A stretch of 64,000 bases of DNA, taken from NCBI RefSeq assembly GCF_026341825.1, contig NZ_JAPENY010000001.1:2480001-2544000 (forward strand), written 5' to 3'. This DNA is from Streptomyces sp. NBC_00620. GTDB taxonomy: Bacteria > Actinomycetota > Actinomycetes > Streptomycetales > Streptomycetaceae. The translations under genes and the position numbers were made by a program. Of this stretch, positions 25,679 to 33,856 are shown piece after piece. Every line of letters starts with the position of its first letter. The stretch's first letter is position 1. Under the pieces are notes generated by a model, which was not told where the DNA came from, made no database searches, and was given only the letters and a program-made list of their open reading frames with translations.

Positions 25679-26635
25679 GTGAACCTCCCCAGCGCCGCTG
25701 ACGTGGCCACGACGGCGACCGAACCCGCGGTCGCCGCAGCCGCAGCCGCTTCCACGGAAGGTTCCGGGCGGTGGGGCTCCCTCGGTCCGCTGGGTCTGGT
25801 GCTTGCCGGGGGGATCTCGGTGCAGTTCGGCGGTGCGCTGGCGGTGACGCTGATGCCGCGTGTCGGGGCGCTCGGGGTCGTCGCCCTGCGCCTCGCCGTG
25901 GCCGCGATCGTGCTGCTCGCGGTCTGCCGGCCCAAGGTGCGCGGATACTCGCGCGCCGACTGGGGCACCATCGTCGTCTTCGGCATCACGATGGCCGCGA
26001 TGAACGGGCTGTTCTACCAGTCGGTCGACCGCATCCCGCTGGGCACCGCCGTCACCCTCGAGGTGCTCGGCCCGCTCGCGCTCTCCGTCCTCGCCTCCCG
26101 CCGCGCCGTGAACCTGGTCTGGGCAGGCCTCGCCCTCGGCGGCGTCTTCCTGCTCGGCGGCGGAGGCTTCAGCAGCCTCGACCCCGTCGGTGTTGCCTTC
26201 GCCCTGTCGGCGGGCGCCATGTGGGCCACGTACATCGTCTTCAGTGCCCGTACGGGGCGACGCTTCCCCCAGGCCGACGGCCTCGCGCTCGCCATGGTGG
26301 TCGCGGCGGTGGTGTTCCTGCCGCTGGGGATCGTGGAGTCGGGCTCGAAGCTCCTGGTCCCCACGACGATCGCCCTCGGCGCAGCCGTCGCGGTACTCTC
26401 CTCCGTCCTCCCCTACACCCTCGAACTCCTCGCCCTGCGCCGCCTCCCCGCCTCCACCTTCGCCATCCTCATGAGCCTCGAACCGGCCATCGCCGCGACC
26501 GCCGGCTTCCTCGTCCTCAACCAGGCCCTGTCCCTCACGGAGGCCTGCGCGATCGCCCTCGTCATCGCGGCGAGCATGGGCGCGGTGCGGACCCAGGTGG
26601 GGCGGGGGAAGGCGAGGGGGCTCGGCGCCGACTAG
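25679..26635 (+). CDS. EamA/RhtA-family transporter, 318 aa
   Basis: A ten-helix drug/metabolite transporter with two EamA repeats. Recognisable parts are LPRVGALGVVALRLAVAAI-like helix 2 to 3, IPLGTAVTLEVLGPLALSV, and in the second repeat LPASTFAILMSLEPAIAATAGF, which is characteristic of the RhtA threonine/homoserine exporter branch. GTG 25679 is preceded by GGACGGA. It converges closely on an MFS gene (11-base gap). Substrate probably an amino acid, by family only. Confidence 0.88.
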   Translation: MNLPSAADVATTATEPAVAAAAAASTEGSGRWGSLGPLGLVLAGGISVQFGGALAVTLMPRVGALGVVALRLAVAAIVLLAVCRPKVRGYSRADWGTIVVFGITMAAMNGLFYQSVDRIPLGTAVTLEVLGPLALSVLASRRAVNLVWAGLALGGVFLLGGGGFSSLDPVGVAFALSAGAMWATYIVFSARTGRRFPQADGLALAMVVAAVVFLPLGIVESGSKLLVPTTIALGAAVAVLSSVLPYTLELLALRRLPASTFAILMSLEPAIAATAGFLVLNQALSLTEACAIALVIAASMGAVRTQVGRGKARGLGAD

Positions 26636-26646
26636 CGCCATTGCCC

Positions 26647-27870
26647 CTAGTCCGTGGCTGCGGGTTCCGGCAGGGCGCCGCCCGGGCGCGTGCCGGGGAC
26701 GGTCGGCTGTCGTTCGTCGTGCCTGCTCAGTGCCGCGAGGGTCAGGGTCACGGTGACCGATGCGGTTGCCATCAGCGTCATCGCCGTGGCCGGGGACGTC
26801 AGTTGGGCCAGCGTGCCCGCGATGACGGCGCCGACGCCCTGCAGGGCGGCCATACCGGTGGCGTGCAGGCCGAGGGCCTGGCCCGTGAGGTCGTCGGGGG
26901 TGAGTGACATCAGGCGTTCCTGCAGGACCAGGCTCGCGGCGAAGCCGACGGAGGCGACGGTGACGGCCACGGCCGACAGCGCCACTCCCGGGCGGAGGAA
27001 GAAGAACAGGTAGGGGGCCGCGAGGAGCAGGCGCAGCGGGGTCGCGAGACGGGGGCGCAGCGCGGGCGGTACCAGGCGGCCCACCGCCATGTCGCCCACG
27101 AACATGCCCAGCGCCCCGCACGCGTACAGGGTGCCGGCGCCTCCGGGGTCGTAGGAGACGTAGAGCGAATCGCTGCCGACGATCAGGCCGTTGGGGACCC
27201 ACAGGCCCAGGTACGTCAGGCGGCGGGAGCGTGAGGACCACAGGAGGGCGTTGGTCCGCCAGGTCGCCGAGATGGACGGGCGGCCTGTGGAGCGCGGTGG
27301 GCGGGCGGTGAGGCCCAGGCGGGTGGCGAGGGCCGACAGTACGTACAGCGCCGCTGCGAGGAGCAGGCAGGTGCGTGGGGACAGGAGCGCCAGCAGTGCG
27401 CCGCCCGTTGCGAAACCGGCCATCTGCGTCAGGCCCCAGAGCATGTTGTACACCGAACGCCCCAGGACATAGCCGTCCTTGGACAGGACCTCGTTCAGCA
27501 GTCCACCGCGCACTCCGCCGCCCAGCGACGCGACCAGGCCCTGTAGGAGTACGACGGCGAAGACCGCCCAGATGGGCAGGCCGGGCAGTGCGAGGACCGC
27601 CGTGCCGGCCGCGAAGGCGAGGGCGAGGGCGGACAGGACCGCGCGCGGGGGCAGGCGGTCGGCGCCCGAGAGCAGGAACGCGCCCCCCAGCAACTGCGCC
27701 AGCTGCGGGCCGAACATGCTCACCGCCGACAGGAACGGGGAGCCGGTGGCCCGGAAGACCAGCGTGCCGAGGGCCAGGCCGCCGATCGTCTGGGCGGCGG
27801 CGAAAGCCGCGAAGGACAGCAGGAACGGGGTGAACTCCGGGGTGCGGAACAGGGTTCGGTAGCTGCGCAT
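26647..27870 (-). CDS. MFS transporter, 407 aa
   Basis: Twelve hydrophobic segments starting FTPFLLSFAAFAAAQTIGGLALG. It has the weakly conserved motif A region of MFS_1 proteins and a C-terminal hydrophilic tail. The ATG at 27870 begins MRSYRTLFRTPEFTPF, the normal entry into helix 1; a much longer open frame upstream runs through the divergent ArsR-like gene and is not credible. It is divergent from the ArsR-like regulator, which probably controls it. Substrate unknown. Confidence 0.85.
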   Translation of the reverse strand: MRSYRTLFRTPEFTPFLLSFAAFAAAQTIGGLALGTLVFRATGSPFLSAVSMFGPQLAQLLGGAFLLSGADRLPPRAVLSALALAFAAGTAVLALPGLPIWAVFAVVLLQGLVASLGGGVRGGLLNEVLSKDGYVLGRSVYNMLWGLTQMAGFATGGALLALLSPRTCLLLAAALYVLSALATRLGLTARPPRSTGRPSISATWRTNALLWSSRSRRLTYLGLWVPNGLIVGSDSLYVSYDPGGAGTLYACGALGMFVGDMAVGRLVPPALRPRLATPLRLLLAAPYLFFFLRPGVALSAVAVTVASVGFAASLVLQERLMSLTPDDLTGQALGLHATGMAALQGVGAVIAGTLAQLTSPATAMTLMATASVTVTLTLAALSRHDERQPTVPGTRPGGALPEPAATD

Positions 27871-27950
27871 GCGCCGAAGTCTCGGGGCGGCAGGGGGACC
27901 GTGTTGACTGTTTCGCCGACCCGCGAAAGGTCGTACGCGCAGCCTCGTCT

Positions 27951-28000
27951 TTGAGGGGCGCGGGGAACTGCGCGACAAGCCCCCACCGGCCCGCACCCGA
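27951..28000. repeat. Dispersed intergenic repeat, family B
   Basis: The complement carries GGGGGCTTGTCGCGCAGTTCC followed by CCGCGCCCC, a sequence met frequently between Streptomyces genes. A shorter form is at 57950-57972. It forms no long hairpin on its own. Confidence 0.6.
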
Positions 28001-28062
28001 CGACCGGCCGTCGTACGCATGAGCTTGAGCAAGGTCATCCGCATGGCCTTAGGGTCGTGCGC

Positions 28063-29073
28063 ATGGGCCTGTGGCAGATCAACACCGACACCCTCGCCCG
28101 TAGCCGGTTCGTGCTCTCGCCGTTCGCCGAGACCTTCGCGAGCCTGAAACTGCTGCACGCGGGGACCGGTGCCCATCCGGGCGAAGAAGCCTGGCTGCGC
28201 GCCCACTTGCCCGGCTACCGCGCGCGTCTCACGGCCGACCCGGTGGCCGAATCGCTCGTGCGGGCGGCGATCGGCACGTCCTGGATCGCCGACTTCTTCT
28301 GCCCCACCTCGTGCGTCGGGGAGAGCTTCGAGGAGACCGTGGCCCGGGTACGGGCGGCCGGGCCCGGAGAGGCGCGCGCCAACCTCCGCGTGTCCCTCAA
28401 GGGCCCGCTCCCCGCCGCCCTGGAGCGGGACGACCTGCCCGAGCGGGCGACCGCGCTCCTGACGTACGTCTGGGAGGAGACCGTACGGCCGTACTGGCAG
28501 CGTCGGAGGCGCGTCCTGGAGGCCGACATGGTCGCGCGGACCGCGCGGGTGAGCCAGGGCGGCTGGGCGGCCGTGCTCGACTCGCTGAAGCCGGGCACGC
28601 GGTGGCTCGGCGAGAGCCGGTTCCAGGTCAACGTGAACGCGTATCCGCCCCGGGAGATCGCCGCCGGGGCCGAGCTGCTGTTCATGCCGGTCACGCCGAG
28701 GACCAGTTGGGTGTCGTGGGAGGGGCGGGAGCGGTACGCCGTCGTCTACCCGTGCCTCGGGGTACTCGCCGAGGACCACGACCGGCGGCCCGTCCCCGCC
28801 GGGCTCGGGGCACTCATCGGAACCGCGCGGGCCGGATTGCTGGCGCTGCTCACAACTCCCATGAGTACGACCCAACTGGTCGCCGTGACCGGGCAGGGAC
28901 TGGGGTCGGTGGGCAGGCATCTGCGGGTACTGCTGCACGCGGGGCTGGTGGAGCGGCGGCGGGCCGGGCAGTCGGTGCTGTACGTGCGGACGGCGGCCGG
29001 GGATGTGCTGGTGGAGGCGTCGGGCGCGGACACCGGTGGCCGGGAGTCGGAAGCGGGGATCCACCCGTCTTGA
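28063..29073 (+). CDS. ArsR-like winged-helix regulator with large N-terminal domain, 336 aa
   Basis: The DNA-binding domain is at the C-terminus (about residues 260-312): TTPMSTTQLVAVTGQGLGSVGRHLRVLLHAGLVERRRAGQSVLYVRT, written here in overlapping shorter pieces, has the ArsR pattern helix, recognition helix with SVGRHLRVL, and the R.G..V.Y wing. The N-terminal 250 residues match the DUF5937-type domain seen in Streptomyces regulators. Start ATG 28063 has a TAGGGT box 10 bases upstream, suggesting a leaderless mRNA. It is divergent from an MFS gene that it probably regulates. Confidence 0.8.
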   Translation: MGLWQINTDTLARSRFVLSPFAETFASLKLLHAGTGAHPGEEAWLRAHLPGYRARLTADPVAESLVRAAIGTSWIADFFCPTSCVGESFEETVARVRAAGPGEARANLRVSLKGPLPAALERDDLPERATALLTYVWEETVRPYWQRRRRVLEADMVARTARVSQGGWAAVLDSLKPGTRWLGESRFQVNVNAYPPREIAAGAELLFMPVTPRTSWVSWEGRERYAVVYPCLGVLAEDHDRRPVPAGLGALIGTARAGLLALLTTPMSTTQLVAVTGQGLGSVGRHLRVLLHAGLVERRRAGQSVLYVRTAAGDVLVEASGADTGGRESEAGIHPS

Positions 29074-29100
29074 GCCGGCGGCGTCTCGACACGACCGACG

Positions 29101-29592
29101 TCAGCCGGAGGGACCCTCCACGCGTGCGCCCAGAGCGGCGCCGTATCGGGAGTACTCCTTCGTGAGTTCGCCGAGTGTCGGGATGAGTTCGGCAGCGGCG
29201 GTGCCGAAGAACTCCTCGGATTCTGTGAACTCGGTGGTGCCGTCCGGCTGTGGGGCGAGCACGAACGAGTGCCTGCCGAGGATCGCGTCGAGCGATCCGC
29301 CCTCCCAGACCAGCCGGCAGGGGGCCTCCACCTCCACGATCCTCATCGTGACGGCCTGCTCAGCGGTGTCGCCGCGCGAGACGCGGCCCGGGATTTCCGC
29401 CCCGACCACAACCTGTTCGGGCCTCGCGTCGAGGGACAGAACCGGGTGCCACTGCGCGTATTGGTCGAACGCCAGGAGCACGCGCCACACGTCCTCCACC
29501 GAAGCGGAGATCCTGGTCACTGCGGTGACGACAGGGACGACAGGGACGACAGGGACGACAGGGGTATCAGGGGCGTCAGGGGTTTCCTTCAC
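29101..29592 (-). CDS. SRPBCC (START-like) family protein, 163 aa
   Basis: A helix-grip ligand-binding fold: ISASVEDVWRVLLAFDQYAQWHPVL, then the beta strands, then the long C-terminal helix ending VEGPSG. The N-terminal region is a repeat of Val-Val-Pro encoded by four copies of a 9-base unit (29527-29562). The start GTG 29592 is chosen because GGAAGGAG lies 6 bases upstream; an earlier GTG at 29646 overlaps the stop of the upstream oxidoreductase but has no such site. Likely co-transcribed with that oxidoreductase. Ligand unknown. Confidence 0.78.
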   Translation of the reverse strand: MKETPDAPDTPVVPVVPVVPVVTAVTRISASVEDVWRVLLAFDQYAQWHPVLSLDARPEQVVVGAEIPGRVSRGDTAEQAVTMRIVEVEAPCRLVWEGGSLDAILGRHSFVLAPQPDGTTEFTESEEFFGTAAAELIPTLGELTKEYSRYGAALGARVEGPSG

Positions 29593-29642
29593 GGTCGGCT
29601 CCTTCCGGTGTCCTCGGTTGTCTCCGGTGTCCGTTCCGGCGT

Positions 29643-30563
29643 TCACGGCACCAGCACGATCCGGCCCCGCTGTCCGCCGCGGGCGAGCTGGGCATGGGCT
29701 TCGGCCGCCTCCGACAGGGGGTAGATCTGCGCCACGCGCGGCGTCAGCACGCCGACCTCGGCGAGCGCGGAGAGGTACGAGAGACGGGTCGCGTCGGGAC
29801 CGGCGAAGGTGTTGCGTACGACCACGCCCCGCTCCGGCGTCGGCAGCACGTCGACCCGCACGCTCACGAAGATGCCGCCGTCACGGACAGCGGCCAGCGC
29901 GGGGGCGCCCAGGGCCGCCGCGTCGAGCACGCCGTCCACGCCCCCCGGCACCAACCGGCGTACCGCCCCGCTCAGTTCCTCGTCGCGCGACACGAACCAG
30001 GTGGCGCCACGATCGCGGAGGAACTCCTCGTCCTCGGGCCGCCCCTGCGCGACGATCCGCACGCCCCGCGTCCGGGCCAGCTCGACGGCGTAGCCGCCCA
30101 CGGCACCGGCGGCGCCCGTGACGAGCAGGGTGTCGCGGGGGCGCAGCGGGAGGTGGTCCAGGGCCAGGGAGGCGGTCATCGCGTTGAGCGGGATCGTCGC
30201 CGCGAGCGTCAGGTCCATGCCTTCCGGGGCGGGGGCGAGGGAGTTGAGGTCGGTCACGAGGTATTCGGCCTGGGCCTTCGTGGGGCGCAGCACGGGGGCG
30301 TGGAACACGATCACCGGCGTTCCGACCTCGAGGAGGACACCCGGGCCGACCGCGTCGATCGTTCCGGCGGCGTCCAGACCCAGACCGATGTACTCGACCT
30401 CCAACGGCCCGAAGAACCCGCCCCACACAGCGGCGTCGGCGGGATTGAGCCCGGCGGCCTCGACCTTGACGCGGACCTCGAAGGGACCCGGTTCCGGCAG
30501 GGGGACCTCCAGGACCTCGACAGCCTCGGGTCCACCGATCTTCTTGACGACTGCTGCACGCAT
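29643..30563 (-). CDS. NADPH:quinone oxidoreductase-like MDR protein, 306 aa
   Basis: A zinc-free medium-chain reductase: MRAAVVKKIGGPEAVEVLEVP, GLNPADAAV, the GroES-like domain, then the nucleotide-binding LLVTGAAGAVGGYAVELAR (AxxGxxG), and the C-terminal LARGGQRGRIVLV. The family reduces quinones or enals. ATG 30563 is preceded by GGGAAGAG. A 33-bp sequence with a TTACGA-N5-TCGTAA dyad lies 53 bases upstream; the same sequence is also found upstream of hxlR, so HxlR control is likely. The SRPBCC gene follows. Confidence 0.88.
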   Translation of the reverse strand: MRAAVVKKIGGPEAVEVLEVPLPEPGPFEVRVKVEAAGLNPADAAVWGGFFGPLEVEYIGLGLDAAGTIDAVGPGVLLEVGTPVIVFHAPVLRPTKAQAEYLVTDLNSLAPAPEGMDLTLAATIPLNAMTASLALDHLPLRPRDTLLVTGAAGAVGGYAVELARTRGVRIVAQGRPEDEEFLRDRGATWFVSRDEELSGAVRRLVPGGVDGVLDAAALGAPALAAVRDGGIFVSVRVDVLPTPERGVVVRNTFAGPDATRLSYLSALAEVGVLTPRVAQIYPLSEAAEAHAQLARGGQRGRIVLVP

Positions 30564-30615
30564 GATCTTCACTCTTCCCTTTGCAAATCCGAACGCTGTG
30601 TACGCTACGAACGCT

Positions 30616-30648
30616 AGGGGAGTTACGATCGATTCGTAAGTAGGCACT
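30616..30648. promoter_or_regulatory. HxlR-type operator copy 1 (upstream of the quinone oxidoreductase gene)
   Basis: A 33-base sequence identical, in inverted orientation, to 31158-31190. Its core is the dyad TTACGA-N5-TCGTAA at 30623-30639. It lies upstream of the oxidoreductase start. Confidence 0.65.
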
Positions 30649-30712
30649 TTAAAGTTCGTTACACCCCTGCCGGGGTGGACGGTCGCCACGCCGAACGGGG
30701 CGTCCGTTGCCG

Positions 30713-31123
30713 CTACTGGTCGGTCTTCCGGGTGTCGTAGCGTGCTCGCGCCTCGTCGACCTCGTCGGTCTTGTCGGCGGCCCAGTCGCGCACCTGGGAA
30801 AGCAGGCCGTACAGGCCTTGCCCGAGCGGGGTCAGCTCGTAGTCGACGCGCACCGGCACGGTCGGGGTGGCCGTCCGTTTCACCATGCCGTCGCGCTCCA
30901 GCATGCGCAGGGTCTGGGTGAGCATCTTCTGGCTGACGCCGGGGATCTCCCGGCTGATGTGGCTGTATCGCATCGCGTCGCCGTAGGACCCGAGAGTGCA
31001 CATCGTCAGGCTGACCCACCGGTTGCTGATCGTCGAGAGCAACGCCACCGCGGGACAGTCATGCATGTACGCCTCGTACGTGCCGGGCTCGATCTGGCGC
31101 GCCGACTTCGCTGTGGTGGTCAT
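30713..31123 (-). CDS. HxlR-family transcriptional regulator, 136 aa
   Basis: A MarR-like winged-helix dimer of the HxlR class. A conserved N-terminal cysteine occurs in HDCPAVALLSTISNRWVSL, the helix-turn-helix is FSHISREIPGVSQKMLTQTLRMLERDGMV with minor variation, and the wing is VPVRVDYELTPLGQGL. Many HxlR proteins sense electrophiles or disulphide stress through such a cysteine, and the neighbouring quinone reductase fits that. The second ATG (31123) is preferred, because GGGAG lies 6 bases before it but abuts the first ATG. Confidence 0.9.
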   Translation of the reverse strand: MTTTAKSARQIEPGTYEAYMHDCPAVALLSTISNRWVSLTMCTLGSYGDAMRYSHISREIPGVSQKMLTQTLRMLERDGMVKRTATPTVPVRVDYELTPLGQGLYGLLSQVRDWAADKTDEVDEARARYDTRKTDQ

Positions 31124-31157
31124 CCGCATCTCCCATCAGGGACGCTACGCACTGAAC

Positions 31158-31190
31158 AGTGCCTACTTACGAATCGATCGTAACTCCCCT
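31158..31190. promoter_or_regulatory. HxlR-type operator copy 2 (upstream of hxlR)
   Basis: The second copy of the 33-base sequence, inverted relative to 30616-30648, with the dyad TTACGA-N5-TCGTAA at 31167-31183. It is 35 bases upstream of the hxlR start and faces the catabolic operon on the other side. Confidence 0.65.
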
Positions 31191-31364
31191 GGAGTTCGTG
31201 ACGTTCGAATTCGCAAAGATCGTTGACTTCGAGGGCTGTGGCTGAGAGTGGCCACCCGTACGCAGCGTGTGGTGCAAATCGACAATGCAAGCACGCTTGC
31301 TTGTTTCTGTGGGCGCTGCCATGCTCCGGGACACACACCGTCGTGCCCCGAGGGGAGCGCCATC

Positions 31365-32159
31365 GTGTTCGACCCGTCGTCCCTGATCGACGATCTGCAC
31401 CGGGAGAGCGAGGAACTCGACCTGCTGGTGGGGGAGTTGGCGGAGGGTGCCTGGGCCCTTCCGACGTCCGCCGCGGGGTGGAGCATCGCCCACCAGATCG
31501 CGCATCTCGCCTGGACCGACCGGGCGGCGCTGCTGGCCCTCACGGACGCGGAGGCGTTCGGGCGGGAGACCGAGAAGGCGTTCGCGGCGCCGGGCTCCTT
31601 CGTGGACGAGGGTGCGGAGGAGGGGGCGCGCACGGCGCCCGCGCGGTTGCTCGCCACCTGGCGTGCGGGGCGCTCGGAACTGGAGCGCGCGCTGCGCTCC
31701 GCGCCTCCCGGCGTGCGCATCCCTTGGTACGGCCCACCCATGTCCGCCGCCTCCATGACCACCGCCCGTCTCATGGAGACCTGGGCTCACGGACAGGACG
31801 TGGCCGACGCGTTGGGTGTGATGCGCACACCTACGGACCGGCTCCAGCATGTGGTGCGCATCGGTGTGCGGACGCGGAACTTCGCCTTCGGGGTACGAGG
31901 GCTCAGCGCGCCGAGTGAGGAGTTCCGCGTGGAACTCGTCGGCCCCTCGGGCGAGTTGTGGACGTACGGTCCAGAGGGCGCCGCCCAGCGTGTCACCGGC
32001 CCCGCGCTCGACTTCTGCCTGCTGGTCACCCAGCGGGCGAACCGCGCCGACCTCGCCGTACGGGCGGAAGGCCCCGACGCCGACAAGTGGCTGGACATCG
32101 CGCAGGCGTTCGCGGGGCCATCGGGGGCCGGGCGCGCGCCGAAGGGGGCCACGCGGTGA
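31365..32159 (+). CDS. TIGR03084-family DinB/MDMPI-like metal-binding protein, 264 aa
   Basis: The N-terminal four-helix bundle is of the DinB/mycothiol-dependent maleylpyruvate isomerase kind: WSIAHQIAHLAWTDRAAL and METWAHGQDVADALG supply the metal-binding histidines. A wing-like C-terminal domain follows. TIGR03084 proteins are regularly the first gene of AtuA-carboxylase operons in actinobacteria. The GTG at 31365 is chosen for AGGGGAG 7 bases upstream; the frame is open for about 40 codons further. It overlaps the AtuA-like gene by GTGA. Its role in the pathway is unknown. Confidence 0.85.
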   Translation: MFDPSSLIDDLHRESEELDLLVGELAEGAWALPTSAAGWSIAHQIAHLAWTDRAALLALTDAEAFGRETEKAFAAPGSFVDEGAEEGARTAPARLLATWRAGRSELERALRSAPPGVRIPWYGPPMSAASMTTARLMETWAHGQDVADALGVMRTPTDRLQHVVRIGVRTRNFAFGVRGLSAPSEEFRVELVGPSGELWTYGPEGAAQRVTGPALDFCLLVTQRANRADLAVRAEGPDADKWLDIAQAFAGPSGAGRAPKGATR

Positions 32160-33856
32160 CCATCTCGCCGCTCCGCATCGGCAACGCCTCCGGCTTCTAC
32201 GGCGACCGCTTCGACGCCATGCGCGAGATGCTCACCGGCGGCCCGCTGGACGTCCTCACCGGCGACTACCTCGCCGAGCTGACCATGCTCATCCTGGGCC
32301 GGGACCGGCTGAAGGACCCCGGGCGCGGATACGCCAAGACCTTCCTCGGCCAGCTGGAGGAGTGCCTCGGCCTCGCGCACGAGCGCGGCGTACGCATCGT
32401 CGCGAACGCCGGCGGCCTCAACCCGGCCGGACTCGCCGACGCCGTACGGGAGTTGGCCGACAGGCTCGGCATCCCGGCGCGGGTCGCCCACGTCGAGGGC
32501 GACGAACTCGCCTCCAGGTACCCGAAGAGCCTCGCCGCGCACGCCTACCTCGGCGGCGCCGGGATCGCCGCGTGTCTGCGCGAGGGCGCGGACATCGTCG
32601 TCACCGGGCGGGTGACGGACGCGGCGCTGGTCACCGGCCCCGCCGTGGCCCACTTCGGCTGGGCCCCGGACGCGTACGACCGGCTCGCGGGCGCCGTGGT
32701 CGCCGGGCACGTCCTTGAGTGCGGCACCCAGGCCACCGGCGGCAACTACGCCTTCTTCGCCGAACACGACCTTGCTGTTCTCCGCCACCCCGGCTTCCCG
32801 CTCGCCGAACTCCACGAGGACGGCACGAGCGTCATCACCAAGCACGACGGCACCGGCGGCCTCGTCGACATCGGCACGGTCACCGCGCAGCTCCTGTACG
32901 AGACCTCGGGTGCCCGGTACGCGGGACCCGACGTCACCGCCCGGCTCGACACCGTCAGGCTGACCCAGGAGGGTCCCGACCGGGTACGGATCGACGGCGT
33001 ACGCGGCGAGGCCCCGCCCCCGACCCTCAAGGTCGGCCTCAACCGGCTCGGCGGCTTCCGCAACGAGGTCGTGTTCGTGCTGACGGGGCTCGACATCGAG
33101 GCGAAGGCCGCGCTGGTCCAGGACCAGATGGAGACAGCGTTCGGCGCCGCCAAGTCCCGCCCGGCGGACGTCCGCTGGGACCTCGCCCGCACCGACCACC
33201 CCGACGCCCCCACCGAGGAGACCGCGAGCGCGCTGCTCCGGCTCGTCGTCCGGGACCCTGACAAGCACGCGGTGGGGCGGGCGTTCAGCGGCGCCGCGAT
33301 TGAGCTCGCCCTCGCCAGCTACCCGGGATTCCATGTGATGGCGCCACCTGGAACGGGCGCGCCTTATGGGGTCTTCGAGGATGTGTACGTCCCACATGGC
33401 GCCGTGGACCATGTGGCTGTCCTCGAGGGCGGACGCCGTATCCCGCTGGCTCCGGCCGGCGACAGCCTCGTACTGGAGACCCTGGAAGCGCCGCCGCTGC
33501 CCGAGCCTCTGCCGACCGGCACGCCCACCCGGCGAGCGCCCCTGGGGCTGGTCGCGGGCGCCCGCAGCGGGGACAAGGGCGGGAACGCGAACGTCGGGGT
33601 GTGGGTGCGGACGGACGAAGCATGGCGATGGATCACCCATGAGCTGACAACTGACAGATTTCAGAGTCTGATATCTGAAAGTTGTCATCTGAAAGTTGTC
33701 CGTCACCTACTGCCCAACCTCCGCGCCCTCAACTTCGTAGTCGAAGGAATCCTCGGCGAAGGCGTCGCCTCGCAGGCCCGCTTCGACCCCCAGGCCAAGG
33801 CCCTCGGCGAATGGCTCCGCTCCCGCCACCTCGACATCCCGGAGACGCTCCTGTGA
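32156..33856 (+). CDS. Acyclic terpene utilisation AtuA-like protein (DUF1446), 566 aa
   Basis: The AtuA family accompanies geranyl-CoA and isovalerate-type carboxylase clusters. The sequence opens LRIGNASGFYGDRFDAM and contains GDYLAELTMLILGRDR, ANAGGLNPAGLADAV, VTGRVTDAALVTGPAV and GHVLECGTQATGGNYAFF, all diagnostic. The C-terminal AtuA domain starts RAPLGLVAGARSGDKGGNANVG. A short low-GC segment (33644-33700) with a 14-base tandem duplication interrupts the usual codon bias near the end but keeps the frame. Biochemical function is not established for the family. Confidence 0.88.
   Translation: MTISPLRIGNASGFYGDRFDAMREMLTGGPLDVLTGDYLAELTMLILGRDRLKDPGRGYAKTFLGQLEECLGLAHERGVRIVANAGGLNPAGLADAVRELADRLGIPARVAHVEGDELASRYPKSLAAHAYLGGAGIAACLREGADIVVTGRVTDAALVTGPAVAHFGWAPDAYDRLAGAVVAGHVLECGTQATGGNYAFFAEHDLAVLRHPGFPLAELHEDGTSVITKHDGTGGLVDIGTVTAQLLYETSGARYAGPDVTARLDTVRLTQEGPDRVRIDGVRGEAPPPTLKVGLNRLGGFRNEVVFVLTGLDIEAKAALVQDQMETAFGAAKSRPADVRWDLARTDHPDAPTEETASALLRLVVRDPDKHAVGRAFSGAAIELALASYPGFHVMAPPGTGAPYGVFEDVYVPHGAVDHVAVLEGGRRIPLAPAGDSLVLETLEAPPLPEPLPTGTPTRRAPLGLVAGARSGDKGGNANVGVWVRTDEAWRWITHELTTDRFQSLISESCHLKVVRHLLPNLRALNFVVEGILGEGVASQARFDPQAKALGEWLRSRHLDIPETLL

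Noticed and set aside
26647..29064. 805-residue frame containing the MFS gene
   Set aside because: The upstream half runs antisense to the ArsR-like gene and is Arg/Pro-rich.
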